A stretch of DNA of 64,000 nt from Mucilaginibacter sp. (GTDB lineage Bacteria; Bacteroidota; Bacteroidia; Sphingobacteriales; Sphingobacteriaceae): NCBI GenBank assembly GCA_028288025.1, contig JAQBOM010000019.1, positions 1-64,000 on the forward strand, written 5' to 3'. Under the pieces are notes generated by a model. That model was not told the DNA's origin and searched no databases. It worked only from the letters and a program-made list of their open reading frames with translations. Position 1 is the stretch's first letter; each line of letters starts with the position of its first letter. The position numbers were made by a program, and so were the translations under genes. Shown piece after piece: positions 41,204-50,162 of this stretch.

Positions 41204-42454
41204 ATGTCATATTTATTTACGTCCGAATCGGTATCAGAAGGACATCCGGATAAAGTTGCCGATCAGATATCAGATGCGTTAATCGATCAGTTTTTAGCTT
41301 TTGATCCCGAATCAAAAGTTGCCTGTGAAACACTCGTTACAACAGGCTTGGTAGTTTTAGGTGGAGAAGTAAAATCAAAAGCTTACCTTGATGTTCAGAA
41401 AATTGCCCGCGAAGTAATCAACAAAATTGGATACACCAAGGGCGAATACATGTTTGACGGTAACTCATGCGCGGTTTTATCTGCCATTCATGAGCAATCA
41501 CCAGATATTAACCAGGGTGTTGAACGTACTGCAAAAGAGGAGCAGGGCGCCGGCGACCAGGGTATGATGTTTGGTTATGCGACTATCGAAACCGACAACT
41601 ATATGCCATTGGCATTGGATATTGCGCATGCTTTATTAATTGAGCTGGCCGCAATCCGCCGGGAAAATACCGACATCAAATATTTGCGTCCTGATGCAAA
41701 ATCGCAGGTAACTCTGGAATATGATGACAACAACCAGCCTGTTCGCATTGATACTATTGTTATATCAACCCAGCATGATGATTTTGACGAAGAAAAAACC
41801 ATGCTTGCGAAGATCAGCAAGGATATTATCAGCATACTTATACCACGTGTTAAGGCTAAATATGCCAAATACGCGCATTTTTTTGGCGATGGTATCAAAT
41901 ACCATATTAACCCCACCGGTAAATTTGTTATCGGCGGTCCGCATGGCGATACCGGTTTAACCGGCCGCAAAATTATTGTAGATACTTACGGTGGCAAAGG
42001 TGCACATGGCGGCGGTGCTTTCTCCGGCAAAGATCCTTCAAAAGTCGACCGTTCAGCTGCTTATGCAACCCGCCACATCGCCAAAAACCTGGTTGCTGCA
42101 CGCGTTTGCGATGAAGTATTGGTGCAGGTGTCATACGCTATCGGTGTGGCCCAGCCTATGGGTATTTATGTAAATACCTATGGTACCGGTAAGGTTGGCT
42201 TAACAGATGGCGAAATAGCAAAAAAGGTAGAATCCATATTCAACATGACGCCTTATGCTATCGAAACACGCTTTAAGCTGCGCAACCCTATTTATAGCGA
42301 AACTGCCGCTTACGGTCACTTTGGCAAACCAAGCCAAATAGTTACCAAAACCTTTGTAAGCCCCGAAGGAAGGGTTGTTAACAAAGAAGTGGAACTGTTC
42401 ACCTGGGAAAAGCTGGATTACGTAGATAAAGTAAAGCAAGCTTTTGGGTTGTAA
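41204..42454 (+). CDS. metK: S-adenosylmethionine synthase
   Basis: A 416-residue enzyme making SAM from methionine and ATP. Motifs: [32 protein letters not shown], the P-loop-like [20 protein letters not shown], and [12 protein letters not shown]. Slightly longer than the E. coli enzyme (384), as usual in Bacteroidota. The upstream SAM-II-like aptamer suggests feedback by the product. It is followed by a strong terminator. Confidence 0.97.
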   Translation: MSYLFTSESVSEGHPDKVADQISDALIDQFLAFDPESKVACETLVTTGLVVLGGEVKSKAYLDVQKIAREVINKIGYTKGEYMFDGNSCAVLSAIHEQSPDINQGVERTAKEEQGAGDQGMMFGYATIETDNYMPLALDIAHALLIELAAIRRENTDIKYLRPDAKSQVTLEYDDNNQPVRIDTIVISTQHDDFDEEKTMLAKISKDIISILIPRVKAKYAKYAHFFGDGIKYHINPTGKFVIGGPHGDTGLTGRKIIVDTYGGKGAHGGGAFSGKDPSKVDRSAAYATRHIAKNLVAARVCDEVLVQVSYAIGVAQPMGIYVNTYGTGKVGLTDGEIAKKVESIFNMTPYAIETRFKLRNPIYSETAAYGHFGKPSQIVTKTFVSPEGRVVNKEVELFTWEKLDYVDKVKQAFGL

Positions 42455-42482
42455 TTGATTAAGTTATTTTTGAAATATAAGT

Positions 42483-42514
42483 AATGGCCGAAATTAATTT
42501 CGGCCATTTTTTTT
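42483..42514 (+). terminator. Rho-independent terminator of metK
   Basis: A perfect 26-nt palindrome (42483-42508, AATGGCCGAAATT and its inverse) runs straight into T8, 29 nt after the stop. Confidence 0.9.
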
Positions 42515-42705
42515 AACTGTTCGATGGCCTTTTTTGTTGCGTACGCCAACCATGTCCGCCGATAGGTGGAAACGCCCATATAAATGCCCCCAAAACGTGT
42601 TTCCAATACTCCCTTCCTGTCGGGTTAATGCCACTCTTTTTGTTAACCCCACATTATTATTTACCCAATAACTTGCATCTCTTTTAAATTTTCACTAAAT
42701 ATCCG

Positions 42706-42713
42706 TACCTTTG
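42706..42713 (+). promoter_or_regulatory. -7 promoter element for typA
   Basis: TACCTTTG matches TAnnTTTG, 24 nt before the ATG at 42738. A TTTT at 42682-42685 is at -33 spacing but is a weak box. Confidence 0.5.
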
Positions 42714-42737
42714 CGCCAAATTTAGAGGCGCATTTAC

Positions 42738-44549
42738 ATGCAGAAAATAAGAAATATAGCGATCATCGCACACGTTGACCACGGCAAAACTACCCTGGTT
42801 GATAAGATTTTACACAGCTGTGCTACCTTCAGGGACAACGAGCAAACCGGCGAGCTGATACTTGACAGCAACGACCTGGAGCGCGAACGTGGCATTACCA
42901 TTGTTTCAAAAAACGTTTCGGTACGGTACAAAGACGTTAAAATAAACATTATTGATACCCCTGGTCACGCCGACTTTGGCGGCGAGGTGGAACGCGTATT
43001 GAAAATGGCCGATGGCGTGCTGTTGCTTTGCGATGCCTTTGAAGGCGCCATGCCACAAACTCGCTTTGTAACACAAAAAGCTTTGGCATTGGGCTTAAAG
43101 CCGATTGTTGTTGTAAATAAAGTGGATAAGGAGAACTGCCGTCCCGAAGAAGTTTATGAGCAAATATTTGAATTGTTCTTTAACCTTGAAGCTACCGAAG
43201 ATCAACTGGATTTCCCGGTAATTTATGGTTCCTCAAAACAGGGCTGGATGAGCACCGACTGGAAAGTGCCTACTGATAATATATTCCCGTTAATGGACGC
43301 CATTCTGGAAACTATTCCGCCTGCGCCCATCAGCGAAGGTACCTTACAAATGCAGATAACTTCATTGGACTATTCGTCATTTGTTGGCCGGATAGCTATT
43401 GGCCGTGTGGCACGTGGCACTATTAAGGAAAATATGCCGGTATCGCTTGTAAAGCGCGACGGCACGGTTCAAAAATCAAGAATAAAGGAGCTATATACAT
43501 TTGAAGGACTTGGAAAAGTGAAAGCGACCTCAGTTAGCTCTGGTGATATTTGTGCGGTAGTAGGCATTGAAGGCTTTGATATTGGCGATACAATAGCTGA
43601 TTTTGATAATCCGGAACAACTGTCGGTTATTAAAATTGATGAGCCGACCATGAATATGCTGTTCACCATCAACACTTCGCCATTTTTTGGCAAGGAAGGA
43701 AAGTTTGTAACCTCTCGCCATTTGCGCGACAGGCTATATAAGGAAATGGAAAAAAACCTGGCGCTTAAGGTTGTTGAAACCGATTCGCCAGATTCATACC
43801 TGGTTTACGGCCGCGGTATCCTTCACTTATCTGTATTGATTGAAACCATGCGACGCGAAGGATACGAATTGCAGGTAGGCCAGCCGCAGGTTATCGTAAA
43901 AGAGATTGACGGCATTAAATGTGAGCCTATTGAAACTTTAATAGTTGATGTACCCGGCGAAGTGGCAGGCAAGGTTATTGAACTGGTAACCCAGCGCAAA
44001 GGCGACCTGCTGGTTATGGAACCAAAAGGCGACCTGCAGCATTTGGAATTCGATATTCCCGCACGCGGTATCATTGGTTTGCGTAATAACGTTTTAACCG
44101 CTACGGCAGGCGAGGCTATCATGGCGCACAGGTTTAAAGCCTACGAACCATGGAAGGGGACTATTCCCGGCCGTTTAAATGGTGTATTGGTATCAATGGA
44201 CACCGGTAAAACAACCGCTTTCGCGATAGATAAATTGCAGGACAGGGGCCGTTTCCACATTGACCCGGGAGTGGATGTTTATGAAGGACAAGTGTTAGGC
44301 GAGCACATCCGCGATAACGATTTGGTTATCAATTTAACCAAGGGCAAGCAGTTAACCAACATGCGTGCATCAGGCAGTGATACCAACGTACGCATTGCCC
44401 CGGCCATCAAATTTTCGCTCGAAGAGTCGATGGAATATATACAGGCTGATGAATATATTGAAGTAACGCCGCTAAGCATCCGCATGCGTAAAATATTCCT
44501 GAACGAAAACGAACGGAAGGTAAATGCCAAGAAGTTTGTGAACCAGTAA
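42738..44549 (+). CDS. typA: Ribosome-associated GTPase TypA/BipA
   Basis: A 603-residue translational GTPase. G1 is [16 protein letters not shown], the switch region carries the ERERGITI sequence ([20 protein letters not shown]), G3 DTPGHADF, G4 [10 protein letters not shown]. Beta-barrel domain II and EF-G-like domains III and V follow, with the BipA-specific C-terminal domain (about 490-603). It acts in 50S ribosome assembly at low temperature or stress. Monocistronic with its own promoter element and terminator. Confidence 0.97.
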   Translation: MQKIRNIAIIAHVDHGKTTLVDKILHSCATFRDNEQTGELILDSNDLERERGITIVSKNVSVRYKDVKINIIDTPGHADFGGEVERVLKMADGVLLLCDAFEGAMPQTRFVTQKALALGLKPIVVVNKVDKENCRPEEVYEQIFELFFNLEATEDQLDFPVIYGSSKQGWMSTDWKVPTDNIFPLMDAILETIPPAPISEGTLQMQITSLDYSSFVGRIAIGRVARGTIKENMPVSLVKRDGTVQKSRIKELYTFEGLGKVKATSVSSGDICAVVGIEGFDIGDTIADFDNPEQLSVIKIDEPTMNMLFTINTSPFFGKEGKFVTSRHLRDRLYKEMEKNLALKVVETDSPDSYLVYGRGILHLSVLIETMRREGYELQVGQPQVIVKEIDGIKCEPIETLIVDVPGEVAGKVIELVTQRKGDLLVMEPKGDLQHLEFDIPARGIIGLRNNVLTATAGEAIMAHRFKAYEPWKGTIPGRLNGVLVSMDTGKTTAFAIDKLQDRGRFHIDPGVDVYEGQVLGEHIRDNDLVINLTKGKQLTNMRASGSDTNVRIAPAIKFSLEESMEYIQADEYIEVTPLSIRMRKIFLNENERKVNAKKFVNQ

Positions 44550-44596
44550 TAAGTACCCGTTCTGCAATCTTCCCTTCGGGTATTATTTAATTCTTA

Positions 44597-44637
44597 ACGG
44601 TGCGTTAATATGTATTAACGCACCGTATATTTTTTGT
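44597..44637 (+). terminator. Rho-independent terminator of typA
   Basis: ACGGTGCGTTAATA (44597-44610) pairs perfectly with 44613-44626, a 14-bp stem with a 2-nt loop, followed by ATATTTTTTG. Confidence 0.9.
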
Positions 44638-44745
44638 ACCGGTGCTACGTGGTGCATTCACACCTCCTGAACAGCTTCTTGTCTTAAAGAAATTAGCATT
44701 AACTAAAACCAATAAATTATGTTCTTGTTTATTAATTAATATTTG

Positions 44746-44778
44746 TTTGCCTGTGCTATTGAATTTTTTGTACATTCG
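44746..44778 (+). promoter_or_regulatory. Probable promoter of the LamG lipoprotein
   Basis: TTTG at 44746-44749, then 21 nt, then TACATTCG at 44771-44778, one base off TAnnTTTG. ATG follows at 44798, which supports that start over the upstream in-frame ATG at 44642. Confidence 0.5.
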
Positions 44779-44797
44779 ATCAACTAAACATATCACG

Positions 44798-45814
44798 ATG
44801 AAAAACCTGCTTTTTGTAATAGTTATTGGCGCAGCCCTGCTAAATTCATGTTCAAAAAAAATCGGCCCTACTCCCGAAACATTGAAAGGTATTCTTTTAG
44901 GTAAGGATACCTTAACCATGTATGTTGGCGATACAAGGCAACTGCCATATACATTGACACCTTCTGATATCAGTACAAAAACGCTGATCTTTAAGTCGTC
45001 CGATTCAACAATAATTTCGATTTCAAACAGCGGGATTTTGATCGCAAGAAAAACGGGGTTGTCGGTAGTTTCTGTAACTAACCAGGACAAAACTGTTTCG
45101 GTAGCGGCTTTGGTGTCAGTATTGGCAAAACGGACGATAGATAGTTTGAGAGTTGGCCTTATTGCTTATTATCCGTTTAATTACGATAGCGCAGTGGATT
45201 CATCCGGGAATGGCAATGACGGAACCATTTACGATATAACGTCCGTCTCGGATCGGTTTGGAAAACCAAACTCAGCATTTTATTTTAATGGCTCGAGCAG
45301 TTATATTAATGTAAAGGATAATGCGGCTCTGAGATTAAGCAATACAGATTTTACAATTAATTCATGGGTTAACCTTGATCAGTATAGCGGCACTACAGGC
45401 TCGTTTATAATTTCTAAAAGAACAGGTTCATCCGGTAATGATGGATGGGGCTATTCGATTACCGGAAATGGTTATGTTAGCGGGGCTGGTCTGGCATATT
45501 TTGGAGATGGCGGAACTGATCCTTTTGCTTTAAGTAAAACATTAACGGGCACTTCAAAATGGGTAATGATAACAACCGTATATAGCTTTAGTAGACAAGA
45601 GGTTAGAATATATTTAAATGGGGTGTTAGATAGTATTACGGCAAATATGCCGCCTCCGAGCCCGTCGATAGTTTCTGATCTTGATATCGGACGTGATAAC
45701 ATAAACGCACCAACAAATGGCTACTTTTTGAAAGGTAAAATTGACGACATACGCATTTACAATCGTGCGCTTAGCTCTGCAACAATACAAAAATTGTACA
45801 CGTTGTCATATTAA
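44798..45814 (+). CDS. LamG/concanavalin-fold lipoprotein with Big_2 domain
   Basis: About 338 residues from ATG 44798. This start gives a lipoprotein signal (MKNLLFVIVIGAALLNSC, Cys18); the 52 extra residues of the longer frame have no such role. Residues about 28-110 are a bacterial Ig-like Big_2 domain (LTMYVGDTRQLPYTLTPSDI, ending in SVVSVTNQD). Residues about 130-335 are a LamG/LamGL jelly-roll (GLIAYYPFNYDSAVDSSGNG, AFYFNGSSSYINV, ending GKIDDIRIYNRALS). It is probably a surface carbohydrate- or protein-binding lipoprotein. Own terminator. Confidence 0.88.
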   Translation: MKNLLFVIVIGAALLNSCSKKIGPTPETLKGILLGKDTLTMYVGDTRQLPYTLTPSDISTKTLIFKSSDSTIISISNSGILIARKTGLSVVSVTNQDKTVSVAALVSVLAKRTIDSLRVGLIAYYPFNYDSAVDSSGNGNDGTIYDITSVSDRFGKPNSAFYFNGSSSYINVKDNAALRLSNTDFTINSWVNLDQYSGTTGSFIISKRTGSSGNDGWGYSITGNGYVSGAGLAYFGDGGTDPFALSKTLTGTSKWVMITTVYSFSRQEVRIYLNGVLDSITANMPPPSPSIVSDLDIGRDNINAPTNGYFLKGKIDDIRIYNRALSSATIQKLYTLSY

Positions 45815-45829
45815 TCCCTAAGACTTATA

Positions 45830-45863
45830 AAATAAAGAGAGGGGAAACGCTCTCTTTATTTTT
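45830..45863 (+). terminator. Rho-independent terminator of the LamG lipoprotein gene
   Basis: AAATAAAGAGAG (45830-45841) pairs with CTCTCTTTATTT (45850-45861), a 12-bp stem with an 8-nt loop ending in a T-run, 16 nt behind the stop. Confidence 0.88.
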
Positions 45864-45934
45864 AAGATATCATATGTGGAATTTTTTATCTGGAAAGATG
45901 GATTCTGTATCCTGATTACGTTTAAATTAGCTGC

Positions 45935-46618
45935 ATGAAAGATAATAGCCGGTTAAACCCCACTATATTCCATACCCGATACGTTACACTAACCCAACTG
46001 AGGGATGCAACAACTAAAGAAATAAAACTTCTCACTGATCAAAATAAGGATAAGTTGCTTGTTGATTTTGGCTGCGGCGATATGCCTTATCGCCCGATTA
46101 TTGAGCCTTTAACCGGTAAGTATCTGGGGGTTGATTTAAGTATAAACCCGAAAGCTGAACATTTCATTGATTTTGATAGCAAGACCACGTTGCCCGATAA
46201 CTATTGCGATATCGTATTATCAACACAAGTATTGGAGCATGTAGATAAACCGGCAGGATATTTACAGGAGGCGCTTCGCATTTTAAAACCGGGCGGGTCT
46301 CTCATCATAAGCACTCATGGTCACTGGTTTTATCATCCAACTCCTTATGATTACTGGAGATGGACAAGCGCCGGTCTAAGAAAGATCATTGAAGCCGAAG
46401 GATTCAAGATCAATTCATTTTTTGGGATTTTGGGATTGGCTGCGAGCGGATTGCAATTATTTCAGGACGGTATTTGTGTAAAGCTGCCTAAGTTTTTAGT
46501 GCCTCCTTTTGCGTTGGTTATGCAGGTATTGGTAAGCTTGTTTAATAGAATTAATTCCCAGGCGCAGCGGAACCGCGATGCTGCTATTTACGTTGTCGTC
46601 GCTCAAAAACCCTTTTAA
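45935..46618 (+). CDS. Class I SAM-dependent methyltransferase (glycan cluster, no. 1)
   Basis: A 227-residue Methyltransf_11-type enzyme: motif I LLVDFGCGDMPYRPIIEPL, motif II YLGVDLS, and DIVLSTQVLEHVDKPAGYLQ with ALRILKPGGSLIISTHGHWF. The tail has a hydrophobic segment (near 180-205) that could touch the membrane. It opens the glycan region, 57 nt before the next methyltransferase; acceptor unknown, probably a sugar or lipid intermediate. Confidence 0.88.
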   Translation: MKDNSRLNPTIFHTRYVTLTQLRDATTKEIKLLTDQNKDKLLVDFGCGDMPYRPIIEPLTGKYLGVDLSINPKAEHFIDFDSKTTLPDNYCDIVLSTQVLEHVDKPAGYLQEALRILKPGGSLIISTHGHWFYHPTPYDYWRWTSAGLRKIIEAEGFKINSFFGILGLAASGLQLFQDGICVKLPKFLVPPFALVMQVLVSLFNRINSQAQRNRDAAIYVVVAQKPF

Positions 46619-46628
46619 TTTATTTAAG

Positions 46629-46636
46629 TAACTTTG
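46629..46636 (+). promoter_or_regulatory. -7 promoter element for the glycan operon
   Basis: TAACTTTG matches TAnnTTTG, 38 nt before the ATG at 46675. The following three genes are tightly spaced and probably read from here. Confidence 0.45.
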
Positions 46637-46674
46637 TAAAGCATAGCTTTTAAAACATATTCCCTGTACTTGTA

Positions 46675-47442
46675 ATGAACGAAAATCTGAACCGCGAAAC
46701 AGTTGTGTCTTATTATGATGAGCATGTAAAGAACAAGCTCAACGATTATATTATCGTAAATCCGCGTATTGAATTTGGATGGGAAACCATCAAACGTTTT
46801 GCGCCGGCAAAGCCTATGCGGATTTTGGAGGTTGGCTGTGGTATGGGCAGTATTTGCTCCCGAATGCATAAACATTGGCCCGATGCTGCTATTACCGGAA
46901 TTGATATCAGTACATTATCGATTCAGATTGCGCAAAAATTGTTTGCTGACGATAATTTAAATTTTAAAGAGTCTATTTTAACCCCTGATACATTTGATGA
47001 GCAGTTTGATCTCATTGTTTTCATGGATGTGTATGAGCATATTGCCGTAAACGACAGGCCGGACGTTCATGCTGCTATATCAAAGATATTAAGGAATAAG
47101 GGAAAGGTTATATTAACCGTTCCAACGCCGCATAATCTCAAGTGGTCATTGGTAAATAAGCCGGAGACCATGCAACCGGTAGATGAACACATTTCATTTG
47201 AAGTGGTTGGTAAGTTGGCCGGGGCCACAGGTACCGAAATAATACTTTATGAAAGAAAAAACGTATGGAACGTTGGCGATTATGCGCATATTGTATTAGA
47301 AAAAAATGACGATTTCGAAGCTGCATTTTTTCAAAATAAACCGGTTACCACTCTACAGCGAAGTAACCGCATCATTAATAAAATAAAATACAAGCTGGGA
47401 AGTTTTTTTCGCAAATATTATGTCCGCAGAAAATTGAGGTAA
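46675..47442 (+). CDS. Class I SAM-dependent methyltransferase (glycan cluster, no. 2)
   Basis: A 255-residue enzyme: motif I RILEVGCGMGSICSRMHKHW, motif II AAITGIDISTLSIQIAQKLF, the acidic FDLIVFMDVYEHI and KGKVILTVPTPHNLKWS. The C-terminus is basic (KIKYKLGSFFRKYYVRRKLR). It is 2 nt ahead of the glycosyltransferase, so it likely acts in the same pathway, e.g. methylating a sugar before or after transfer. Confidence 0.88.
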   Translation: MNENLNRETVVSYYDEHVKNKLNDYIIVNPRIEFGWETIKRFAPAKPMRILEVGCGMGSICSRMHKHWPDAAITGIDISTLSIQIAQKLFADDNLNFKESILTPDTFDEQFDLIVFMDVYEHIAVNDRPDVHAAISKILRNKGKVILTVPTPHNLKWSLVNKPETMQPVDEHISFEVVGKLAGATGTEIILYERKNVWNVGDYAHIVLEKNDDFEAAFFQNKPVTTLQRSNRIINKIKYKLGSFFRKYYVRRKLR

Positions 47443-47444
47443 AT

Positions 47445-48581
47445 ATGAGCGGAGAGTATAATTTATGCATTATTAAGCCAAATAAATCCGCTTTTTCCGA
47501 AACTTTTGTCCAGGCACATATTGATGGCCTGGCAGGCAATAAAAAAGTGTTATACGGTGGGGCCTTTCCGGTATATGACCATCAGGGTAAAACTTTGATT
47601 AGGTCAAAGATAGGCTTGTTAAGTTACCTGATCCAAAAAAAATTGTTTAAACGGAAGAAAATACAAGTCAGGACTAAGGCACTAACTGACTATTTGCTTA
47701 AAGAAAAGATAGACGTCGTACTTGCAGAATACGGCATGGTAGGCGCTTCTGTCACCGAAGCCTGCCGCTTGGCACAGGTTCCGCTTATTATACATTTTCA
47801 CGGTGCAGACGTTTATCATCGGGAAACAATTAAGGAATATATTGAACTTTACCGGGAAGCCCTTAAATATGCAAGTGGGTTTATAGCCGTGTCGGCTGAA
47901 ATGGCCGAAACCCTAAAACAAATGGGAGCCCCGGCTGATAAGATTTACAACGCTTCATGCGGTGTGGATACAAAGGCATTCCCTTTATTGAACATTTCCG
48001 GTTCGAAAAGGGATTTTTTGTTTGTTGGCCGGTTTGTTGAAAAGAAATCGCCCGGTTCGCTGGTTAAGGCATTTAAACTTGTTACTGAAAAATACCCGGA
48101 CGCAAGGTTATGGATGGCTGGCGACGGGCCTTTATTTAACGAAACAAAAAATCTTGTTAATCAGCTTCACCTTGAAGATCATATTACATTAACCGGCATT
48201 CAAACACCGGCGCAGATCAGGGACCTGATGAAAAGGATGCGGGGCTTTGTGCAGCATTCGGTAACAGCTAAAAACGGCGACAAAGAGGGTACGCCGGTTA
48301 CTGTTTTGGAAGCGTCCTCTTCAGGTTTACCCGTTGTCTCAACCCGTCATGCGGGGATTAAAGAGGCGGTTATTGAGGGAGTAACCGGTTTTTTGACGAA
48401 TGAATATGATATAACAGGAATGGCTGAGAAGATTATGGAATTATCGGCATCGGCGGCATTAGCGGTAAAGCTTGGAGTTGCAGGACGCGAACATATGATA
48501 AATAATTACAATGTTAATCTACGCCTTGCATTGCTGGATAATATTATCCAAAATAGTATATCTTCAAGTAAAAATAAATGA
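47445..48581 (+). CDS. Glycosyltransferase family 4 (GT-B)
   Basis: A 378-residue retaining GT-B enzyme. The N-terminal domain has FSETFVQAHIDGLAGNKKVL and HFHGADVYH, and the C-terminal one has DFLFVGRFVEKKSPGSLVKA, LWMAGDGPLF, and GTPVTVLEASSSGLPVVSTR (E-x7-E donor motif). No membrane helices; it adds a sugar in the cytoplasm on a lipid-linked intermediate. It overlaps the flippase gene by 4 nt. Confidence 0.92.
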   Translation: MSGEYNLCIIKPNKSAFSETFVQAHIDGLAGNKKVLYGGAFPVYDHQGKTLIRSKIGLLSYLIQKKLFKRKKIQVRTKALTDYLLKEKIDVVLAEYGMVGASVTEACRLAQVPLIIHFHGADVYHRETIKEYIELYREALKYASGFIAVSAEMAETLKQMGAPADKIYNASCGVDTKAFPLLNISGSKRDFLFVGRFVEKKSPGSLVKAFKLVTEKYPDARLWMAGDGPLFNETKNLVNQLHLEDHITLTGIQTPAQIRDLMKRMRGFVQHSVTAKNGDKEGTPVTVLEASSSGLPVVSTRHAGIKEAVIEGVTGFLTNEYDITGMAEKIMELSASAALAVKLGVAGREHMINNYNVNLRLALLDNIIQNSISSSKNK

Positions 48582-50065
48582 ATCTATTAAAAAGGCAGGG
48601 ATTTTTTAACAGCCTGATACTTTATGCAGGTACCGCCTTAGGTTTTTTTAATCTTATTATTTTATTTCAGCGGTTTTTAAGCATCGAAGAGATCGGTTTC
48701 TTTTCATTGATGATCGCCATCTCTCTGTTGTATGCCCAAATTGCTTCGCTCGGTATCAGTAATGTTATCCTTAAATACTTCCCGTATTATCGCAGCGATG
48801 ATAAACGGCACAGCGGTTTTGCAACCCTGGTAGCTATTTGGGGCCTTGTAAGTTTTGCGATATTCACTTGCCTGTTTTTGCTGTTTAAAAATTCAATTAT
48901 CAATTTTTATAAAGAGAACAAGGGTGCAGCTTTACTCGTTAAATACTTTTATTACCTTATTCCGTTATCTTTTTTAACGATGGTTTTCGCTGTGCTCGAG
49001 AGCATGGCCCTTACCGTATTTAAAAACGTATTCTCTTCATTTCTTCGCGAAGTAGTATTACGCCTGTTTACCCTGGGAAGCGTACTGCTTATTGCGGCTG
49101 CCGTAATTAATTATCAGGATTTTTTATTGATATATATGGCTGCGAACGTAGCTATCATAGTGGTCCTGTTTTTTAGCATCGTTAAAGGGAAGCATTTTAA
49201 GTTTGCCCCGGTGGCCCCACAATTACGAGGTGAAAGAAAAGCATTTGTTAGCTATGGCATTTTTACCGTGTTAAGCGGCAGCTCATTCGTAATGATACAA
49301 AACCTTGACATCATAATGTTAAGCCTGCTTACCACCGAGTCATTAAGCTTTGTGGGGATTTACGCAACTTTTTTTGCAATAGCCGTAGTCATCAGCCTGC
49401 CGGCCAAAGCCATGAGCCGCACTTCCCTTCAAATAGTTGCGCAATCATGGGTTACAAATGATTTGGCCAAAATTGGTAAAATTTACTACAAAACATCGGT
49501 TGTACAAATGCTGATTGGCTGCTTACTGTTCATCGGTTTGATCATCAACAAACAGTTTATTGTTATGCTGTTGCATAAACCTCAGTATGTTAATTATTTC
49601 GACGTTTTTATAGTTATTGGATTTGCCTTTTTGGTCGACATGACGGGCGGATTAAACGGCTACATTATGAATGTATCGAAGTATTACCGTTTAACAACGG
49701 TATTTATCGTTTCGGCTGTTGTTTTTTGCGTTTTATCTAATTTGTTGCTCATTCCGCGAATTGGCATGATGGGGGCAGCTGTCTCTTACTTTCTAACCAT
49801 GCTCCTCCTTAATTTTGCCTATTGGCTGTTCGTTAAAATAAAGTTTGGATTACAGCCCTTTGGAAAAGCCCATCTATTAATTGTTGTGATAAGCCTGGTA
49901 GTCTTTTTCATTGGGATATATTTGCCATCAACAGCAAACATATATTTAGATACAATTTATCGTTCGGCTATTGTATCACTCATTTATTGCTTATTAGCGT
50001 ATAAGTTGAAAATTTCAGAAGATTTAAATAGTGTATTCAGCAATTTTTTTTCTAAATTAACTTAA
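48578..50065 (+). CDS. Wzx-type polysaccharide flippase
   Basis: A 495-residue protein with about 12-14 membrane helices and the Polysacc_synt/MATE-like fold (NSLILYAGTALGFFNLIILF at the N-terminus; AKAMSRTSLQIVAQSW in the middle). It would flip undecaprenyl-linked oligosaccharide across the inner membrane. It is translationally coupled to the GT4. No Wzy polymerase is recognisable in this window; it may lie outside. Confidence 0.9.
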   Translation: MNLLKRQGFFNSLILYAGTALGFFNLIILFQRFLSIEEIGFFSLMIAISLLYAQIASLGISNVILKYFPYYRSDDKRHSGFATLVAIWGLVSFAIFTCLFLLFKNSIINFYKENKGAALLVKYFYYLIPLSFLTMVFAVLESMALTVFKNVFSSFLREVVLRLFTLGSVLLIAAAVINYQDFLLIYMAANVAIIVVLFFSIVKGKHFKFAPVAPQLRGERKAFVSYGIFTVLSGSSFVMIQNLDIIMLSLLTTESLSFVGIYATFFAIAVVISLPAKAMSRTSLQIVAQSWVTNDLAKIGKIYYKTSVVQMLIGCLLFIGLIINKQFIVMLLHKPQYVNYFDVFIVIGFAFLVDMTGGLNGYIMNVSKYYRLTTVFIVSAVVFCVLSNLLLIPRIGMMGAAVSYFLTMLLLNFAYWLFVKIKFGLQPFGKAHLLIVVISLVVFFIGIYLPSTANIYLDTIYRSAIVSLIYCLLAYKLKISEDLNSVFSNFFSKLT

Positions 50066-50162
50066 AAACAATTTATTATTTCTTTATTTATATTAGAGAT
50101 CATTTTTTAAAACTATAATGTGAGTTTGATACTAATGATAAATCTTTCAACCCCTGGTTTAT

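Noticed and set aside
42515..42705. Possible gene between metK and typA (62-codon minus frame)
   Set aside because: It runs through the metK terminator and metK 3' end and has no recognisable protein features.
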